Assembly: GCF_009917385.1 (NCBI RefSeq)
Contig: NZ_QWLJ01000008.1
Coordinates: 62,001 to 126,000 of the forward strand
Length of the DNA: 64,000 nt
Source: Roseburia sp. 1XD42-34
Lineage (GTDB): Bacteria > Bacillota > Bacilli > Bacillales > Amphibacillaceae
Reading direction: 5' to 3'
Shown one piece after another: positions 43,698 through 52,408 of the stretch. Below the pieces are notes generated by a model. The model made no database searches, was not told the origin of the DNA, and saw only the letters and a list, made by a program, of their open reading frames with translations. Numbering within the stretch: position 1 is the first letter of the stretch; each line of letters begins with the position of its first letter. The translations under genes and the position numbers were made by a program.

Positions 43698-44630
43698 GTG
43701 CATAAACCAAACTGGTGGAGCAGATTGTTGTTATTAAGTTCCATTCTTGCCATCATGCTACTTGCAGCTTGTGGTACAGACGAGGCAAAAGAGGAAAGTA
43801 ATGCAGAAGGAGGATCAGGTGAGACGAATTATGGGGAAGTAGTAGATTATACCATTACGGGTATTGAACCCGGTGCAGGAATAACAGTAACGACAGAAAA
43901 AGCAATCGAAGAGTATGATAACCTTTCAGGCTGGGAGCTGGAACAGTCTTCCACGGCTGCGATGCTAACGGAATTAGAAGAAGCTATTTCAAGTGAAAGT
44001 CCGATTGTAGTAACGGGTTGGAATCCGCATTGGATGTTTGCGAAATTTGATAACCTGAAATATTTGAAAGATCCAAAAGGCATTTATGGAGATGTAGAAG
44101 TTATTAAGTCATTGGCAAGAAAAGGACTGAAAGAAGATAAACCGAATGCTTACAAGCTCATTGATCAATTTGAATGGTCAGTGGAAGATATGGAAGGAAT
44201 CATGTATGAAGCTTCTGAAAGTGGGAAAGAAGTAGCCGAAGTAGCGAAACAGTGGGTGAAAGATAATCCAGATAAAACCAAACCATGGACAGAAGGCGTA
44301 GAGCATGTAGATGGTGTAGAAATTGAACTTGTGTCAACTCCTTGGGATTCAGAACGAGCTTCTGCCAATGTGGTCGCAGAAGTACTACGTCAAAAAGGCT
44401 TTCATGTGACGATTACCCCAGTAGATGTTGCGGTTATGTTTGAAGCAGTAGCCAATGGAGACGGTGATGCTACATTAGCTGCTTGGATGCCGGCAACTCA
44501 CCAAGATTTTTACGAAAAATTTAAGGATGACTTTGACGATCTGGGAGCGAATTTAGAAGGTGCAAAGATTGGTTTAGTCGTACCAGATTATATGGATATT
44601 GATTCTATGGAAGACTTACCAGCAAAATAA
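43698..44630 (+). CDS. Circularly permuted OpuAC-type betaine-binding lipoprotein
   Basis: 310 aa, GTG start after GGGAGATG, lipobox LAAC (Cys25). The sequence is homologous to the upstream OpuAC but with its halves exchanged: residues about 52-200 (TGIEPGAG to WTEGVE) match OpuAC 152-298, and residues about 208-308 (IELVSTPWDSERAS to VVPDYMDIDSMEDL) match OpuAC 45-143. The join is a short linker (HVDGV). All three cage tryptophans are kept (Trp108, Trp160, Trp263), so it should still bind betaine-like ligands. Permuted members of this binding-protein family are known, but tandem pairing with an unpermuted copy is notable. It may deliver a different substrate to OpuAA-AB. Confidence 0.9.
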   Translation: MHKPNWWSRLLLLSSILAIMLLAACGTDEAKEESNAEGGSGETNYGEVVDYTITGIEPGAGITVTTEKAIEEYDNLSGWELEQSSTAAMLTELEEAISSESPIVVTGWNPHWMFAKFDNLKYLKDPKGIYGDVEVIKSLARKGLKEDKPNAYKLIDQFEWSVEDMEGIMYEASESGKEVAEVAKQWVKDNPDKTKPWTEGVEHVDGVEIELVSTPWDSERASANVVAEVLRQKGFHVTITPVDVAVMFEAVANGDGDATLAAWMPATHQDFYEKFKDDFDDLGANLEGAKIGLVVPDYMDIDSMEDLPAK

Positions 44631-44652
44631 AAATCTTAATATGTACGCGTTG

Positions 44653-44698
44653 AAGCGTGCAGAGAAACTTTCTAGATTTTTTCTGCACGCTTTTTTCC
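44653..44698 (+). terminator. Terminator of the opuA operon
   Basis: GCGTGCAGA ... TCTGCACGC stem (internal bulge AAACTTTCTAGATTTTT) followed by TTTTTT. Confidence 0.85.
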
Positions 44699-44871
44699 TG
44701 TGCATGTTCTAATTAAAAACTACTTGCTTTAGCTGTCAAATGGTAACACCATAATTTCCATGAAATCCTTTCATACTACTACACTCGCTCATGAAGATGA
44801 AAATGATCCAAAAAGAGCATATAAAAAGCTTTCCCTGTTTGAGAAAGCTTCCCAGCAATGCGCAGTTTTCA

Positions 44872-45231
44872 TTAATGTTTTTTTACTTTATCTTCAAGGT
44901 CTTTGAGACTAGATTCAATTTGCTCTAAATATTGATGAATATTTTCCTGATGGGGCTCAACCGTTGCCTTCCATTCGGTTACGGATTTCTTCATATCCTG
45001 CGTCAGTGCTTTCATTAGTGCTGCGCCTTCTTGGGACGTCTCTTTAATTTGATTTTTTAACCGTAAACCATCCTGCTTTAAATGTAATAGCATATCCTTC
45101 CATTCTATACCTTTATCCTTCATCTGTTCGCGGAGGTTTCTTCCAGAAGATGGGGTACTTAGTAAAGTGACGACTGCACTTACGGTACCTCCAATTGCAA
45201 TTCCTAACCATAATGATTTTGTATTCGTCAT
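44872..45231 (-). CDS. yhaH: YhaH, YtxH-domain protein
   Basis: 119 aa. An N-terminal hydrophobic helix with small residues (LGIAIGGTVSAVVTLLSTPSSG, then RNLREQMK) is the YtxH-domain pattern; the rest is a charged coiled coil. YtxH/YhaH proteins are general-stress or sporulation-associated and of unknown mechanism. Position upstream of trpP on the same strand matches B. subtilis. GGAGCG-type ribosome site. Confidence 0.82.
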   Translation of the reverse strand: MTNTKSLWLGIAIGGTVSAVVTLLSTPSSGRNLREQMKDKGIEWKDMLLHLKQDGLRLKNQIKETSQEGAALMKALTQDMKKSVTEWKATVEPHQENIHQYLEQIESSLKDLEDKVKKH

Positions 45232-45454
45232 CTATTTATCGCTCCTTTCCTTTTTCCTGATTTACTGATATGGTATTTACAGGTAATTATATAGTTCACC
45301 TTAAGTTTATAGTGTTGCCATGAAGAATTGTTCTTAAAGCCCTCTTGTAAAAAAAATCACTGTCTTATTAAATATTCCTTATTTGTAGCTGTAAGTAAAC
45401 ATATTTCTGTTTGAAAAACCCTCTGGACCATTTTGTATGCCAGAGGATTTTAAT

Positions 45455-45976
45455 TTAGGTATTCATTAATTGCGGTGTTCTTTTTAAAATCCTTTGTACA
45501 ACTGGATAAACAACAGCTATTATAATTGAATTTAATAACGCTGCTGGCAATACGGCTATGCTAAACATCGCTATAAATGAGCCGTCCATCATTCCGATTA
45601 AAAAGAGTGCAACGCTCAAAAATATAGCACCCGAAATCATCGTTCCGACTGCAGTTAATATAACTGCTTGAGTCAGAGGGTTTATCACTTTAGAAATAAT
45701 TAAAAATAAGCTTAGAAATATAATTGCAGTAATTGGTTTATCAACCAAGTTGGCTATTTGCCCGCCTGGAGCTGTGGTTGTTAAAGCAGATATCGCACCG
45801 GTAGCAATCGAAAGAATCATGACATATTTTAGCTTAGGAAATAGTAGAATTCCTAAAAACATCATGGAAAGCAACATGTCAGGCTTAACTCCAAAAATAA
45901 CCGGTGGAACAACAGCGTGCAGTACAGCACCAATCCCTACTAGTAACGATAAGGTCATCAATACACGAATATTCAT
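45455..45976 (-). CDS. trpP: Tryptophan transporter TrpP
   Basis: 173 aa, five to six hydrophobic segments. VVPPVIFGVKPDMLLSMMFL and TTTAPGGQIANLVDKPITA match the TrpP (YhaG) family of small tryptophan uptake proteins in Bacillaceae. In B. subtilis its translation is repressed by TRAP binding to NAG triplets around the ribosome site. A similar NAG-rich leader is present here. Neighbouring yhaH and hit are conserved. Confidence 0.9.
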   Translation of the reverse strand: MNIRVLMTLSLLVGIGAVLHAVVPPVIFGVKPDMLLSMMFLGILLFPKLKYVMILSIATGAISALTTTAPGGQIANLVDKPITAIIFLSLFLIISKVINPLTQAVILTAVGTMISGAIFLSVALFLIGMMDGSFIAMFSIAVLPAALLNSIIIAVVYPVVQRILKRTPQLMNT

Positions 45977-45983
45977 TTGTAAA

Positions 45984-46046
45984 CTCTCCTCTACTCAACT
46001 TTTCTCAGATTATTCATTCCTCAGCTGTACGCTAATTTGTCAGCTG
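45984..46046 (-). promoter_or_regulatory. Candidate TRAP-binding site over the trpP ribosome-binding site
   Basis: Read on the minus strand, this stretch contains about nine NAG triplets (CAG, TAG, CAG, GAG, GAG, AAG, GAG, TAG, GAG), including the GAGTAGAGGAGAG that forms the ribosome site. TRAP binds arrays of GAG/UAG repeats separated by 2-3 nt; spacing is irregular at the 5' side here. mtrB is not in the window. Confidence 0.5.
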
Positions 46047-46099
46047 CAGGAACTTATGTTCATTATAACAAAGATTTTACAAAATAAAAAGCTATGGGG

Positions 46100-46292
46100 T
46101 AGCACTTTACACTCGAATTTTAACGGCCCACTTAAAGAAGTCTCTCTCTTGAAAGCGTGAGCAGAGCGTAGCCTAACGGTAAGCGTAATAAGTGGTGAGT
46201 AAGTTGAATTAAAATTCGGAGTCTTTTAGTTTGACGTTAAAGTGAAACTGCAATTGACGGAGGTCTTACATCACACCTTATATTCGAAAAAT
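46100..46292 (-). repeat. Possible family B copy on the minus strand (B9)
   Basis: Read from 46292 downward: ATATAAGGTGTGATGTAAGA followed by CCTCCGTC resembles the family B left end. The rest is diverged, with an internal inverted repeat GAATTTTAA/TTAAAATTC. Low certainty. Confidence 0.3.
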
Positions 46293-46327
46293 ACGGTATG
46301 CGAGAAAGTATGGTTTCGCTAAAAACC

Positions 46328-46352
46328 AGTGGGTAGTAACCCCACTGGTAAA
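46328..46352. repeat. Hairpin resembling the family B terminus
   Basis: CCAGTGGG-TAGTAA-CCCCACTGG followed by TAAAATAAACC, like the CCCCACTGGTTGAAGGTTTATT end of copy B3. It may be an orphan right end; it also lies just downstream of hit on the minus strand and could serve as its terminator. Confidence 0.4.
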
Positions 46353-46373
46353 ATAAACCATTTTGTATCTGTT

Positions 46374-46802
46374 TTAGTCTATTTGTTTTGTTATTGTCCC
46401 AGCTATTTTTTGTAAATCATCGGTCGTATAATTATCTGAATGAACTTCCCAATTGGATGAGAAGCCGTCGTTTTTTCCGTATCGTGGAAGAAGGTGGATA
46501 TGTAAGTGAAAGACGGATTGGTCCGCAGGCTTTTCATTGTTATTTAGTAAGTTCATTCCAATTGGCTGATAAGCTGCTTTAATTGCGTTGGCAATTTTTG
46601 GTACTCTGGAAAAAAGGGTAGCAGCGATCTCGGATGGGGTTTCATAAATGTTTTTTACATGTACTTTAGGGATAATTAATGTATGGCCTTTAGTAACTTG
46701 ACTAATATCTAAAAAGGCGTATACATGCTCATCTTCATACACTTTGGCAGAAGGAATTTCCTGATTTACAATTTTGCAAAAAATACAATCTTCTTGACTC
46801 AT
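46374..46802 (-). CDS. hit: HIT-family nucleotide hydrolase/transferase (Hit)
   Basis: 142 aa. Histidine-triad motif HLHIHLLPRYG (about 98-108); N-terminal CIFCKIVNQEIPSAKVYED with Cys4/Cys7 typical of Hint-type proteins. Such enzymes hydrolyse AMP-lysine/phosphoramidate or related nucleotides in the cytoplasm. In B. subtilis hit is divergent from ecsAB; here a nucleoside operon has been inserted between them. Confidence 0.92.
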   Translation of the reverse strand: MSQEDCIFCKIVNQEIPSAKVYEDEHVYAFLDISQVTKGHTLIIPKVHVKNIYETPSEIAATLFSRVPKIANAIKAAYQPIGMNLLNNNEKPADQSVFHLHIHLLPRYGKNDGFSSNWEVHSDNYTTDDLQKIAGTITKQID

Positions 46803-46950
46803 TCTATCTCACCTTTCTTTTGCATATTATATCTATTGTATATACGAAGCGATGGGGTTGTAAAGCAAACCTTCAGTAATTTTTTATTTCTCATGAGCAA
46901 AGATCAATGAGCATGTAATAGATAATGATGTCCTTGCATTAGTTCATCTA

Positions 46951-47216
46951 TGAACAATAGCGCAGAGCGCTTGTTTAGCAACGTAGCGACTGGGGTGAAT
47001 CAACTAAAGTTTTAGGAATCATGCTCCTGCAACAGGAGTATGCCGACGCCTGAGCGGCAAGCCCGTTTTTAGTCGGCCTTCCTCTTAACCTCGAACCGAT
47101 GATGACTTATCGTAGGGCAATTTCGTTAAGTCGCTTATTTGCCGGGCGCTTAAGCCGGACGTGGCTATTCCGTTATATCGGTACTCATAAGCCAAAATTT
47201 TTATACTTTCTTATCT
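46951..47216 (-). repeat. Repeat family A, copy 10 (full length, only inverted copy)
   Basis: The same element as the other copies but on the minus strand. It runs from GAACAATAGCGCAGAGCG through CGCCTGAGCGGCAAGCCCG to ATACTTTCTTATC. The CTCCTGCAACAGGAG hairpin variant is present. Confidence 0.88.
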
Positions 47217-47221
47217 ATTGA

Positions 47222-47252
47222 AAAAACCAGCCCCGCTGAGGGACTGGCTCGT
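47222..47252 (-). terminator. Strong terminator (minus strand)
   Basis: On the minus strand: GCCAGTCCCTC - AG - CGGGGCTGGTTTTTT. It lies downstream of the lacI gene but about 680 bp away, immediately next to family A copy 10. Confidence 0.65.
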
Positions 47253-47928
47253 GTGAAGACGTCAAGGATAAAGGCTGCTGCTAAAGGGATATTGTAAAGT
47301 GAGTCAATGTCAGCAATTCTGCCTGATTGATATTTGTTTACAATTTCCGTTTTAGTAACTGCTTTTAGAAAGAAGCAAGCCTAATTAGTTAGTTGTGGCA
47401 GTTTTATTGCCGTTTGCCAACACCTCATTTTTGTGTTCTTTTTGAAACACAGTTAAATATCGATCGCCAACACCTCATTTGTATGAAGGTTTTTTGTTCG
47501 AAACTTAGCTCATTTCTAGTTCGAAACACGAAAAAATTTGGTTGCTTTATAACTTTTTACTATCCTTTCGTCTTCATCCAATATTCTGTACAAGCAATAG
47601 AAAATTATTCACGAGACATATTATTTTTTGGAGCTTTCCATAGCTATGGTTCCTAACTAGTGTAACGATAAATTTGTAGCGACCTCTACGGAATAGCACT
47701 AATTCTTTCCATGACCCCTTAAGTTTATCCACCACGGGAAACAGCAGTTCGCTTTTTTCTTTGTTGTCATCCCACTAAACTTCTTCACAGGACAGGGGGG
47801 CTATGTCGCAACACATTGCACGAACAGTCGTCGTGTTTTTCTTCTGCTAGTTAGCTCATTTGATATTGATTCACGAATACCAACTATATTATTTTAGTGT
47901 GGAATTTGTTGATTTACCTTTTTGATCT
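47253..47928. other. 675-bp spacer with short direct repeats
   Basis: No supported gene. GCCAACACCTCATTT occurs twice (47416 and 47467), 51 bp apart, and TTCGAAAC twice (47498, 47520). An 87-codon plus-strand frame (47393-47656) lacks a ribosome site. The minus strand from about 47780 to 47640 keeps a short open stretch (DNKEKSELLFPVVDKLKGSW) that could be a remnant of a broken gene. Confidence 0.35.
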
Positions 47929-48942
47929 TCAAGCATGCATGTTTCTTACACTTTTTCTAATGATGAGCTCTGGTTGTAAGCAAATATCTTTTTGAACGTT
48001 GACTTTTTTTTGTATTTTCTCGTAGAGCTGTTTGAAGGCTGTTTCACTTAATTTTTTCACATCTTGTTTAATAGACGATAACTCGACTCCAAATAGGTAA
48101 GGATAAATCGTATTATCATAACTGATTACAGAATAATCATTTGGTATTGTTTTGTTTTGTTCATAAATACTATGAATGAAACCGAGTGCCATCATATCAT
48201 TTGTAATAAATACAGCTGTCACATCTTTTTTTAATAATTCTTTTCCAGCAGCATAGCCACTTTCCTTTTTATAGTCTCCTGTTACAATATTGTATTGATG
48301 GATTGGAATGTTAAATTCTTTTAATGCACGTAAATATCCGTTTAAACGGAATTGTCCATTAACGAAACTTGAACTAGCGATACAGCCAATTTTTCGATGT
48401 CCATTTTCCAATAAATGTTTTACTGCGATATAGGCACCGTATTCATTATCAAACCAAACTTTGTCACAAGAGAGTTCAGAAAACACACGGTCGAGCAAAA
48501 TATATGGGACGGGGAGCTGCTGCAATTTTTTAATTAACTCCGTCTTATTTTGCCATGATTCACTCCCAGGAATAAGAAAGATACCTTCTACAGAACGCGA
48601 TAGTAATAAATCCAGTAATGCAATATCATTTTCAAATTGATCATTGGAATTAACAATGATTAATGTATAACCATGTGAGCGGCATTCCAATTCAATATTT
48701 TTTGCCAATGAAGAGAAAAAGATATTTTCAATGTCAGGTATGATTAAGCCGAATGTTTTCGTTTGCTTTGTAACAAGACTTCTTGCTATTTGGTTTGCAG
48801 TGTAGTTAAGGTCTTTGGCAATTTGCGTAATTTCATCTCTTTTCTGTTGCGAAACACGGCATGGTCTATTGTTTAATACTAATGACACTGTGCTTGGAGA
48901 GACACCCGCTTTTTTGGCAATATCTTTAATGGTTACTTTCAC
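47929..48942 (-). CDS. LacI-family transcriptional regulator of the nucleoside/ribose operon
   Basis: 337 aa. N-terminal HTH and hinge: TIKDIAKKAGVSPSTVSLVL, then ARSLVTKQTKTFGLI. A periplasmic-binding-protein-like effector domain follows (about 62-333). It resembles RbsR/CcpA-type repressors. It is last gene of a four-gene minus-strand set with ribokinase first. A LacI-type palindrome lies just upstream of the ribokinase gene, so it probably represses the operon and responds to ribose or a nucleoside (inference). Confidence 0.88.
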   Translation of the reverse strand: MKVTIKDIAKKAGVSPSTVSLVLNNRPCRVSQQKRDEITQIAKDLNYTANQIARSLVTKQTKTFGLIIPDIENIFFSSLAKNIELECRSHGYTLIIVNSNDQFENDIALLDLLLSRSVEGIFLIPGSESWQNKTELIKKLQQLPVPYILLDRVFSELSCDKVWFDNEYGAYIAVKHLLENGHRKIGCIASSSFVNGQFRLNGYLRALKEFNIPIHQYNIVTGDYKKESGYAAGKELLKKDVTAVFITNDMMALGFIHSIYEQNKTIPNDYSVISYDNTIYPYLFGVELSSIKQDVKKLSETAFKQLYEKIQKKVNVQKDICLQPELIIRKSVRNMHA

Positions 48943-49079
48943 TATTTACATCCCCTATAAATTAATCATTTATACTTCATTTTACTAAATAAAGTTAGGA
49001 ATGTCTTATTAAAGAAGTGAATCCAGATGTGCCAGTTGCGGTTCCTTGTGTTTAAGACAATATATTTATTAACCCACTT

Positions 49080-50507
49080 TTATAAGAAGAGGATCATTGA
49101 AAGAACGAACATGAAAATGACGCCTGCAACCATTGGAACAGAAGTGCGTTTTATAATATCTAATGGATCTACTTTTAACGTTCCTGCAATTATTAGCACA
49201 ACGGGCGCTACAGGAGATACTGCTCGGAATAAATTACCTGCAAGTCCCATTGGGATGGAAATAGCTATTGGGCTAATGCCTGCTGCTTCAGCTAATGGAA
49301 CCATTAAAGGTATCATTGCAAAGAATAATGCAATACCGCTGCCGCTTAGTAAGACAATTAGTGCAGTAAAAATAACTAAAATTAGTGGTAAGACAAAATT
49401 AAATCCTTCTCCATGGAAGCTTTGCATGGTTGACTGTAAGGCATCTATCAGGCCAATGGATTTTAAGCCAGTAACAAATACAGAAGCAGCAACTATTAGC
49501 GCCACAATTGGTATTGCCTTGCCCATGCCATTAAAAAACTTCTCCGTATTTTTTAACACAGCTTTATTATCTTTTTGACGAATTAATTCACAAATAACTG
49601 CAAGAATTAATGAAAATAGAACGGCAATTTCCACACTAATAGAAATTGTTATATCCGTTGTCATGTCTAAAACAAATGAAATAAGTAGGAGGACGATTGG
49701 GAAAATAGGTAACATAGCGTATACTGTTTGGAACAGTTTTCCACCCCTTATTTCTTCTACATTTTCTACTTCAATCGTTTCCTGATTGTTTGCAGTTAAA
49801 GATTTTTTATCCATCCGTCTTTGCCAAAAGTATTGGATCATGGCAATAAATAGTAACGTTGGAATAGAAACAATGGCATGATATTGAAACACGTAATCTG
49901 TCACAGATAAATCGGTAAAAGCAGCATATTTTGCAAATTCTTCCGATACCGCTACGTTATCACTACCTAATGGTGTTGGGATAATTGTAGCTGAGGTAGC
50001 AATTATTGCAGCAATACTTAACGGTGACATTCCAGCTCGTTTTAAAACTGGATATAAAGTAGCTAGTAACAAAATGGCTAATGTTGAAGCGCTTGGAATA
50101 ACAAGTGAAAGCAGATTTCCTAGTAAAAATACCGTCGGTACTAGAAAATAAACAGATTTTATTTTTCCAATCGGTTTTGTTAAGACTTGTACAGTGACAT
50201 CGTTAGCGCCGATGGAAGACATATATGCCGTGTAACCGCCAAGCATCAGGATAATAAGTCCTGCTTGAGTAAATGTAGCTTTGAACTGTTGAACAATAAC
50301 TTGTAGCGGGTCAAGCAGTATAGAACCTGTTGGCTCAAAGTCAGTGAAAGCCACCTTATTGCCCATGCCAGCACTTATGAATATTAAAAGGATACCAATT
50401 GAAAATAACGCAACTTTAATATCCATTTTTTTTACTAACATATATACAACAGTGATAACTGCAGCAATTGCTGAACTATACATGATGATATTGTGTGTCA
50501 TCGTCAT
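49080..50507 (-). CDS. DcuC-family permease, probable nucleoside importer
   Basis: 475 aa with 12 or so hydrophobic segments. Inverted-repeat ion-transporter landmarks: TPLGSDNVAVSEE and VLLSGSGIALFFAMIP match the DcuC/YfcC-type (C4-dicarboxylate) superfamily. Named family members move dicarboxylates. Here the gene lies between a LacI regulator and nucleoside hydrolase/ribokinase genes, so the natural cargo is more likely a ribonucleoside or ribose-containing compound. No other transporter is present in the operon. AGGAGAA precedes the ATG. Confidence 0.8.
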   Translation of the reverse strand: MTMTHNIIMYSSAIAAVITVVYMLVKKMDIKVALFSIGILLIFISAGMGNKVAFTDFEPTGSILLDPLQVIVQQFKATFTQAGLIILMLGGYTAYMSSIGANDVTVQVLTKPIGKIKSVYFLVPTVFLLGNLLSLVIPSASTLAILLLATLYPVLKRAGMSPLSIAAIIATSATIIPTPLGSDNVAVSEEFAKYAAFTDLSVTDYVFQYHAIVSIPTLLFIAMIQYFWQRRMDKKSLTANNQETIEVENVEEIRGGKLFQTVYAMLPIFPIVLLLISFVLDMTTDITISISVEIAVLFSLILAVICELIRQKDNKAVLKNTEKFFNGMGKAIPIVALIVAASVFVTGLKSIGLIDALQSTMQSFHGEGFNFVLPLILVIFTALIVLLSGSGIALFFAMIPLMVPLAEAAGISPIAISIPMGLAGNLFRAVSPVAPVVLIIAGTLKVDPLDIIKRTSVPMVAGVIFMFVLSMILFL

Positions 50508-50525
50508 TTCTCCTGTCTTATAAGT

Positions 50526-51452
50526 CTAGTTGCATTTTTGTAAACTTTCGAAAAACCATTGTTTGAATAATTTTTCGTCAATGTCCAGACATACGGTAAC
50601 ATTATTCGGTTTATTTAAATATCCTTTCAGATCGGTAACCGTACAGCCTGCAGTTAAAGAACCAGTCAGTTCAATATCTACATAAGTTTCTTCTACTGTA
50701 AACATGTTAGGATTTAGCAAATAGGCAATGGCGCAACTGTCATACATTTTTAAGCCTTTTTTCATACTACCACCGCGATATTTTTGGAATAGGTGGTAAA
50801 TCATATGACCGGTTTTATTCATCGTTTTTAATTTTTCGCTGTCTTCCGGATAAACTAGCGCTTTCCACCCAACGTCTAATCCAACCATTACAATAGGTAT
50901 GCCACTATGATATACAATTTTTGCCGCTTCAGGATCGGCATGGATATTGAATTCAGCCATTACTCCAGAATTCCCTCTTGTTGTAGATCCTCCCATCATT
51001 ACAATTTCTTTAATATTTACTTTTACTTCAGGATACAATCTTATAAGTAAAGCGATATTAGTTAATGGTCCAATTGGAACCAAAGTAATAGGCAGATTAC
51101 TTTGAATAATAGTTCTATACATTGCATTAACGGCATGCTCTTCTAGTAAAAGATTTTCGTTAGGTTCTGGAAACGCATACCCATCCATGCCTGTTTCTCC
51201 ATGTACATTACTCGCATCAATGGGTTCTTTAATTAATGGTCGATCTGCACCGGCTGCAACAGGTACTTCTTTCTTGAAAAATTGTAATAGCCGTAGCGTA
51301 TTATACGTCACTTTGTCAAGGCTTACATTACCTGCTACAGTGGTGATTAATTTGATATCCAACTCCTCACTGTATAAGGCTGCTGCTAGTGCTACTGCAT
51401 CATCAATTCCTGGATCTGTGTCTATAATAATAGGTCGTTTATTATTATTCAT
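50526..51452 (-). CDS. Inosine-uridine-preferring nucleoside hydrolase
   Basis: 308 aa. The calcium-binding signature DTDPGIDDA is at residues 11-19; ITLVPIGPLTNIALLIRLYP and the catalytic-pocket segment EFNIHADPEAA follow. The enzyme splits ribonucleosides into base and ribose in the cytoplasm. It overlaps the end of the ribokinase gene by 8 nt, so released ribose would be phosphorylated directly. AAGGAGGAAAAG precedes the ATG. Confidence 0.93.
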   Translation of the reverse strand: MNNNKRPIIIDTDPGIDDAVALAAALYSEELDIKLITTVAGNVSLDKVTYNTLRLLQFFKKEVPVAAGADRPLIKEPIDASNVHGETGMDGYAFPEPNENLLLEEHAVNAMYRTIIQSNLPITLVPIGPLTNIALLIRLYPEVKVNIKEIVMMGGSTTRGNSGVMAEFNIHADPEAAKIVYHSGIPIVMVGLDVGWKALVYPEDSEKLKTMNKTGHMIYHLFQKYRGGSMKKGLKMYDSCAIAYLLNPNMFTVEETYVDIELTGSLTAGCTVTDLKGYLNKPNNVTVCLDIDEKLFKQWFFESLQKCN

Positions 51453-52380
51453 GTTTCTTTTCCTCCTTAGTAAAGGTTGATTTTAATATTTGCTGTTTTG
51501 TAGGTATAGACTCTTGTGCGCCTTTTTTTGATACGGTTAAAGCTGCGGCTTTTGTTGCATATTCCATACTTTGTTTCATTGACTTACCGTGAGATAGTGA
51601 GCAAGCGAGTGCACCAATATACGTATCTCCAGCAGCAGTTGTATCAACAGTTTTAATAGATAGCCCAGGTGTGAAATGGATGGTTGGTCCTTCGCCAACC
51701 ACACTTCCTTTTGCTCCTAAAGTTATCAGCACTGTATGGGCACCTTTTTGCTGGAAATATTCAATTGCTTTCTTGTATTCGCTTTCTTGGATCGGGTAAA
51801 TACCGCATAAAAATTTACATTCCCACTGATTAATAATCAGTAAATCAATGTTTTGGTAGTTCGAATCAGGAATATATTTCGCTGGAGCTGGATTTAATAT
51901 GGTAATGAGACCATTGTTTTTCGCAGCGCTTAATGAATATAATACTGTTTGATAATCTGTCTCAAATTGTGTTAAAAAAATATCCCCAGCATGTGCAAGC
52001 TGTTGAAATACCTCGTCTATATCATCGGGTTTAATGAGTTTATTGGCACCTCCGTCTAGAATAATTCGATTATCCCCATTATTTCTGATGATCATAGCAA
52101 CACCAGTGGTTATATGAGGGGTTTTTTTTACATATTCGCAATTTACGCCATACTCTTTAAGCGTTTTTAATAGCTGTGTTCCATATAAATCGTCACCTAC
52201 CCCTCCAACGATCCAAGTATTTGCGCCACTTTTAGATGCCGCTACTGTCTGGTTTGCTCCTTTCCCACCAGGGGATAGAAAAAAGTTGCTTCCTTGGATA
52301 GTTTCACCATTATTCGGTATACGATCTGTTTGGATGGAAAGGTCCATATTCATACTGCCGAATGTAATTATTCTCTTCAA
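51445..52380 (-). CDS. rbsK: Ribokinase
   Basis: 311 aa PfkB-family kinase. N-terminal FGSMNMDLSIQTDRIP and GGKGANQTVAASKSGA; C-terminal DTTAAGDTYIGALA with the catalytic Asp. It phosphorylates ribose to ribose-5-phosphate. The TTG start is chosen because it is 7 nt from AGGAGG and gives the family N-terminus; a GTG one codon upstream is possible. The longer frame to 52446 would run through the operator. First gene of the operon. Confidence 0.9.
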   Translation of the reverse strand: MKRIITFGSMNMDLSIQTDRIPNNGETIQGSNFFLSPGGKGANQTVAASKSGANTWIVGGVGDDLYGTQLLKTLKEYGVNCEYVKKTPHITTGVAMIIRNNGDNRIILDGGANKLIKPDDIDEVFQQLAHAGDIFLTQFETDYQTVLYSLSAAKNNGLITILNPAPAKYIPDSNYQNIDLLIINQWECKFLCGIYPIQESEYKKAIEYFQQKGAHTVLITLGAKGSVVGEGPTIHFTPGLSIKTVDTTAAGDTYIGALACSLSHGKSMKQSMEYATKAAALTVSKKGAQESIPTKQQILKSTFTKEEKKHE

Positions 52381-52408
52381 CACATTACCTCCTGAAAAAT
52401 ATAGAAAG

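Noticed and set aside
47416..47481. Two direct repeats as a possible CRISPR start
   Set aside because: Only two short repeats, 51 bp apart, no third unit and no cas genes.
47393..47656. 87-codon plus-strand open frame
   Set aside because: No ribosome site, odd composition, and it spans the direct repeats of a non-coding spacer.
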